Assembly (NCBI GenBank): GCA_021730285.1
Contig: CP082962.1
Location: 3,977,501 to 4,041,500 of the forward strand
Length of the DNA: 64,000 nt
From: Desulfovibrio sp. JY
GTDB taxonomy: Bacteria > Desulfobacterota > Desulfovibrionia > Desulfovibrionales > Desulfovibrionaceae
Direction of reading: 5' to 3'
Shown here: positions 60,202 through 64,000 of the stretch, in pieces
Layout: each line of letters begins with the position of its first letter
Position numbering within the stretch: position 1 is the stretch's first letter
Notes under the pieces: generated by a model
What the model was told of the DNA's origin: nothing
Databases searched by the model: none
The model's input: only the letters and a program-made list of their open reading frames with translations
Translations under genes and position numbers: made by a program

Positions 60202-61041
60202 ATGCGCACCATTTCCAGACAAAGCGTTGTCGACGCCGTGGCCGCCATGTGCATCGACGCCAACCGTTACCTGCCGGCCGATGTGCTGGCCTCCTTCGCC
60301 AAGGCCAAGGCGGCCGAAACCGTGGCCTCGGCCCGGGAAATCTTCGGCCAACTCGAGGAAAACGCCGCCCTGGCCGCCCGGACCGGACTGCCGCTGTGCC
60401 AGGACTGCGGCCTGGGCGTCTTTTTCGTCGAAGTGGGCGAGGAGGTCCGCCTGGAGGACGGCAGCCTGCGCGAGGCCATAAACGCCGGCATGGTCAAGGG
60501 TTACGGCGACGGCTTTCTGCGCAAATCCACCTGCGATCCCTTCACCCGCAAGAACGTGGGCGACAATTCCCCGGCCATCATCCACTTCGACCTGGTCCCC
60601 GGGGATGCGCTCAAGATCTGTATGATGGCCAAGGGCGGCGGTTCCGAGAACATGTCGCGGGTGATGATGCTGGCCCCGGCCCAGGGCCTTCCCGGCATCC
60701 GCGAATTCGTCATCCGCCGCGTGGCCGAATCGGGCTCCAACCCCTGCCCGCCCATCCTGGTCGGCGTCGGCATCGGCGGCAATTTCGAGCTGGCCGCCAT
60801 CAACTCCAAAAAGGCGCTCATGCGCCAGGTGGACGACGTCCATCCCGATCCCGAAGTGGCGGCCATGGAAGCGGACCTACTCGCTTCCATCAACCGCCTC
60901 GGCATCGGCCCCATGGGCCTTGGCGGCGCGACGACCTGTCTTGGCGTCAAGATCAAAACCGCCCCCTGCCACCTGGCCAGCCTGCCGCTGGCCGTCAACA
61001 TCCAGTGCCACAGCTCCCGGCACAAGGAGGTCACGCTCTAA
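60202..61041 (+). CDS. Fumarate hydratase class I, alpha subunit (TtdA/FumA-N type)
   Basis: 279 residues. Fe-S ligands in PLCQDCG, the substrate residues in KGGGSENMSRVMML, and the third Cys in GGATTCLGVK. This is the 4Fe-4S domain of the oxygen-sensitive two-subunit fumarase (or L-tartrate dehydratase). The downstream beta subunit overlaps by one base. Fumarase is preferred over tartrate dehydratase because fumarate reductase follows. SD: AAGGAG. Confidence 0.88.
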   Translation: MRTISRQSVVDAVAAMCIDANRYLPADVLASFAKAKAAETVASAREIFGQLEENAALAARTGLPLCQDCGLGVFFVEVGEEVRLEDGSLREAINAGMVKGYGDGFLRKSTCDPFTRKNVGDNSPAIIHFDLVPGDALKICMMAKGGGSENMSRVMMLAPAQGLPGIREFVIRRVAESGSNPCPPILVGVGIGGNFELAAINSKKALMRQVDDVHPDPEVAAMEADLLASINRLGIGPMGLGGATTCLGVKIKTAPCHLASLPLAVNIQCHSSRHKEVTL

Positions 61042-61595
61042 TGGCCGAATACCATCTGACCACGCCGATGACCGATGCGGATGTGGAAAAGCTGCGCGCC
61101 GGCGATGTGGTCCACCTCACCGGCATCATCTACACCGGCCGCGACGCGGCCCACAAACGCCTCGTCGACGCTCTCGACGCCGGGCAGTCCCTCCCCTTCG
61201 ATCCCAGGGGCGCGGTGATCTATTACGTCGGCCCCTCGCCGGCCCGGCCCGGCTACGTGATCGGCGCGGCCGGCCCGACCACCAGCTACCGCATGGACTC
61301 CTTCGCCCCGCGCCTGATCGCCGAAGGCCTCAAGGGCATGATCGGCAAGGGCATGCGCGCGCCCGAGGTCAAGGCGGCCATGGCCGAGCACAAGGCCGTG
61401 TACTTCGGGGCCACCGGCGGGGCCGGGGCGCTCCTTGGGCTTCGCATCAAAAAGGCCAGGGTCATCGCCTACGAGGACCTTGGCCCCGAGGCCGTTCGCG
61501 AGCTGACCGTGGAGGACTTCCCGGTGCTGGTGATAAACGACTGCCACGGCGGCGACCTGTACGCCGTGCCCGAGCTGGAGGCCGCCCTTGGCTAG
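61041..61595 (+). CDS. Fumarate hydratase class I, beta subunit (TtdB/FumA-C type)
   Basis: 184 residues. Contains [20 protein letters not shown], the [17 protein letters not shown] block and [11 protein letters not shown] with the catalytic Ser/Thr region, GKG and ATGGAGALL. It completes the heteromeric enzyme that interconverts malate and fumarate. The TAATG junction with the alpha gene gives coupling. Confidence 0.9.
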   Translation: MAEYHLTTPMTDADVEKLRAGDVVHLTGIIYTGRDAAHKRLVDALDAGQSLPFDPRGAVIYYVGPSPARPGYVIGAAGPTTSYRMDSFAPRLIAEGLKGMIGKGMRAPEVKAAMAEHKAVYFGATGGAGALLGLRIKKARVIAYEDLGPEAVRELTVEDFPVLVINDCHGGDLYAVPELEAALG

Positions 61596-63312
61596 CGCAA
61601 TGGAATCGCACGATATCGTCATCGTGGGCTCGGGCGGGGCCGGACTGCGGGCGGCCGTGGGCGCGCTCCAGATCAATCCGGACCTGGACATCCTGGTCGT
61701 CACCAAGACCATGCCCACCCGCTCGGCCACCTGCATGGCCGAGGGCGGCATCAACGGCGTGCTGGACTTCCCCGGCCAGGAGGACTCCCTCGAAGCGCAC
61801 AGCTTCGACACGATAAAAGGCAGCGACTACCTGGGCGACCAGGACGCCATCGACTTCTTCGTGCAAAAGGCCTCCGAGGCCGTGCGCGAAACCGACTTCT
61901 GGGGCACGCCCTACAGCCGCAAGGACGACGGCCGGGTGGCTTGCCGCTTGATGGGCGGCCACAAATATGCCCGCACCAACTTCTCGGCCGACAAGACCGG
62001 GCATATCCTGCTGCACGCCAACTTCGACTATGCGCTCAAATGCGGCGTCAGGTTCCGCATCAATTCCCAGGTGCTGGACGTGGCCCTTGAGGACGGTGTG
62101 TGCCGGGGCGTGGTGGTGCGCGACACCAACACCGGGGAGGTGACCCCGATCAAAGCCAAGGCCGTTGTCCTGGCAACCGGCGGCTACACCCGCATGTTCT
62201 GGGCCCGCACCAGCACGCCCTACATCGCCACGGGCGACGGCGTGGGCGTGGCCCTGCGGGCCGGCGTGGCCTTCAAGGACCCGGAAATGGTCCAGTTCCA
62301 CCCGACCGGCGTGGCCAACGGCGGCGTGCTCATCACCGAGGCGGCGCGCGGCGAAGGCGGCTACCTGGTCAACGCCGACGGCGAGCGCTTCATGGCCCGC
62401 TACGCCCCGGACCGCATGGAGCTGGCCCCGCGGGACATCACCGCCCGGGCCATCGAAACCGAGATCATCGAGGGGCGCGGCTACGGCTCCGGCCTCGGGG
62501 CCCACGTGCTGCTCGACCTGCGCCACCTCGGCCGCGAACGCATAATGGAGCGCCTGCCGCAAATCCGCCACGTGGGCCTGCTCTTCGAGAACCTGGACCT
62601 GGTGGAGCAGCCCATACCCGTGCGCCCCACGGCCCACTACTCCATGGGCGGCATCGACGTGGTGGATTTCGAGCACATGAAGACGAACGTCCCCGGGCTT
62701 TTCGCCGCCGGCGAATGCTCCTGCGTCTCCATCCACGGGGCCAACCGCCTGGGCGGCAACTCCCTGGCCGACGCCATGGTCACGGGCAAGCAGGCCGGCA
62801 TCGGCGCGGCCTCCTACGTGCCGGGCAAGTCCCTGGGCGGCGACGGCGCGCTGGAGAAGATTGCCGAAAAATGGCGCGGTCACTTCGCCGAAACCACCGC
62901 CCGCAAGGACGGCCCCACCGCGCCCGAGTTGCGTGAAAAGCTGGCCGCCACCCTGTGGGAGGGCATGGGCATCTTCCGCACCGAGGAAAAGCTCGCCGGG
63001 GCCCTGGCCGCCGTGACCGACCTGCAAAAGGAATACGGGACCGCCATGGTCGGCAACGCCAATCCGGTCTGCAACACGGCCTATGCCCACTTCCTGGAGG
63101 TGGGCAACCTGCTCACCCTGGCCCGGTGCGCCCTGGTCGCGGCAACCGCCCGCCAGGAGTCCCGCGGAGCCCATACCCGGGAGGACTATCCCGTCCGCGA
63201 CGACGCGAACTTCCTCAAGCACAGCCTGGTGACCGTCGCGGACGGCGACTACCGCCTCGACTACCGCCCGGTGGCCATCACCCGCCATCAACCGCAGGAG
63301 CGTAAATACTGA
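61588..63312 (+). CDS. Fumarate reductase/succinate dehydrogenase flavoprotein, TfrA-like (non-covalent FAD)
   Basis: 574 residues. FAD-binding [15 protein letters not shown], substrate residues [21 protein letters not shown], the acid-base Arg in [24 protein letters not shown], and [19 protein letters not shown]. In QFR/SQR the motif R-S-H-T-x-A-x-E-G-G carries the His that links FAD covalently; here it reads [10 protein letters not shown], Ala at residue 47. No signal peptide, so cytoplasmic. A TTG at 61588 has GGAGG six bases upstream and is preferred to ATG 61600. It overlaps the fumarase beta gene. Confidence 0.88.
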   Translation: MASAMESHDIVIVGSGGAGLRAAVGALQINPDLDILVVTKTMPTRSATCMAEGGINGVLDFPGQEDSLEAHSFDTIKGSDYLGDQDAIDFFVQKASEAVRETDFWGTPYSRKDDGRVACRLMGGHKYARTNFSADKTGHILLHANFDYALKCGVRFRINSQVLDVALEDGVCRGVVVRDTNTGEVTPIKAKAVVLATGGYTRMFWARTSTPYIATGDGVGVALRAGVAFKDPEMVQFHPTGVANGGVLITEAARGEGGYLVNADGERFMARYAPDRMELAPRDITARAIETEIIEGRGYGSGLGAHVLLDLRHLGRERIMERLPQIRHVGLLFENLDLVEQPIPVRPTAHYSMGGIDVVDFEHMKTNVPGLFAAGECSCVSIHGANRLGGNSLADAMVTGKQAGIGAASYVPGKSLGGDGALEKIAEKWRGHFAETTARKDGPTAPELREKLAATLWEGMGIFRTEEKLAGALAAVTDLQKEYGTAMVGNANPVCNTAYAHFLEVGNLLTLARCALVAATARQESRGAHTREDYPVRDDANFLKHSLVTVADGDYRLDYRPVAITRHQPQERKY

Positions 63313-64000
63313 TGGATACCCTGGCCTTTCTCATCGACCGGTTCGACGGCAAGGACACCTGGTGCCAGCGCTACACGTTCGCCTACCGGCCCGGCATGAC
63401 GGTGCTCGCCTGCCTGATTCACATCAAGGAGCACCTGGACCCGACGCTCAACTTCACGGCCTCGTGCCGCAGCGCCATCTGCGGGGCCTGCGCCGTGCGG
63501 GTCAACGGCAACGCGGTGCTGGCCTGCGACACCATGGTCGACGACCTGCTCAAAATCTGGGGCGAGGGGGCGCTGCGCATAAGCCCGCTCGGCAACGCCA
63601 AGGTCATAAGCGACCTGGTGGTGGCCTGGGAGGAAAAGATCGAGCACCTGCGTCTGGCCAAGCCGGGCTTGCTGGCCAAGCATGAATTCTCGGCCGAAAA
63701 GGGATGCCGGCAGGCCCCGAAGGAGATGCAGGCCGTGGCCAAGCAGTGGGACTGCATCCTGTGCGGCAGCTGCGCCTCGGAATGCAACAAGCTCTCCGAC
63801 TCCGGAGAGGATTTCCTGGAGCCCTTCGTCTTCACCCACGCCGCCCGCTACGCCGAGGACTCCCGCTCGGCCGACCCCATGCGCCACGTGGAAAGCGTCC
63901 TGGCCCACGGCCTGTGGAAATGCGTCCACTGCATGGAATGCGTCACCAAATGCCCCAAGCACATCCGCCCCGGGGAAGACATCGCCGCCATGCGCCACAT
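63312..64000 (+). CDS. Fumarate reductase iron-sulfur subunit, FrdB/TfrB-like, incomplete at window end
   Basis: 229 residues visible. An N-terminal 2Fe-2S ferredoxin domain (CRSAICGACAVRVNG and a later C at ACDTM) and a second domain with CILCGSCASECNKL and CVHCMECVTKCPKH, as in FrdB/SdhB. The TGATG junction couples it to the flavoprotein. In TfrB/SdhE-type systems the gene continues or is followed by an HdrB-like CCG domain; this cannot be seen. No cytochrome b (FrdC) precedes it. Confidence 0.88.
   Translation, partial: MDTLAFLIDRFDGKDTWCQRYTFAYRPGMTVLACLIHIKEHLDPTLNFTASCRSAICGACAVRVNGNAVLACDTMVDDLLKIWGEGALRISPLGNAKVISDLVVAWEEKIEHLRLAKPGLLAKHEFSAEKGCRQAPKEMQAVAKQWDCILCGSCASECNKLSDSGEDFLEPFVFTHAARYAEDSRSADPMRHVESVLAHGLWKCVHCMECVTKCPKHIRPGEDIAAMRH

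Overview
The window looks like chromosomal DNA of a sulfate-reducing deltaproteobacterium of the Desulfovibrionaceae (Desulfovibrio/Solidesulfovibrio type). The evidence is the high GC content, a PerR-rubrerythrin-rubredoxin group, a methanogen-type first enzyme of aromatic biosynthesis, an ApgM-like protein beside homoserine dehydrogenase, and a C4-dicarboxylate/fumarase/fumarate reductase module. No species call is possible without a database search. All assignments come from reading motifs and gene order; no similarity search was run.

Layout. 1-5254 (minus): alanine aminotransferase, homoserine dehydrogenase, DJ-1/PfpI protein, ApgM-like protein, hot-dog thioesterase and the start of an amidohydrolase. 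5409-7819: a tRNA-Ser and a tRNA-Leu enclosing one AT-rich GtrII-like membrane glycosyltransferase that looks foreign. 7984-9815: a pseudo-receiver protein, a candidate structured RNA and ADTH synthase. Upstream of ADTH synthase lies a 32-residue leader ORF with four consecutive Tyr codons followed by a terminator hairpin, which looks like a transcription attenuator. 10040-14558: biotin genes, bioA-bioD diverging from bioF-hydrolase-bioC. 15121-25449: an orphan sigma-54 regulator, guanine deaminase, alanine racemase, mutL, hisHF, moaC, a TPR protein, dnaJ and rpoZ. 25594-37667: a LytS-type SpoIIE phosphatase, two very hydrophobic OPT-like proteins, a 1674-residue fusion of a degenerate M28-type domain with an FtsX permease, a LolD-type ATPase and a second FtsX permease. 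37799-41274: a GlrK-QseG-GlrR-like signalling locus. 41344-45669: a PH-domain membrane protein, rhomboid, AI-2E-type permease, rubredoxin, rubrerythrin and PerR. 45871-51486: exonuclease, two DUF294 nucleotidyltransferases, an acetate-type Na+/solute symporter and DUF485. 51948-55055: a Cys-rich protein, an SGNH-type lipoprotein and a beta-hydroxyacid dehydrogenase.

55242-64000 forms a coherent C4-dicarboxylate module. A histidine kinase with a periplasmic solute-binding sensor and a sigma-54 activator precede a transporter, a two-subunit fumarase and a fumarate reductase (FrdB runs off the window). A good -24/-12 site and three dyads lie between regulator and transporter. The flavoprotein lacks the histidine that normally binds FAD covalently, and no membrane anchor gene precedes it, so it resembles soluble thiol:fumarate reductase.

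A family of intergenic palindromes recurs throughout. Three copies share the same two-hairpin architecture of about 160 bases, and others are single hairpins. Most lie in spacers between co-directional genes.
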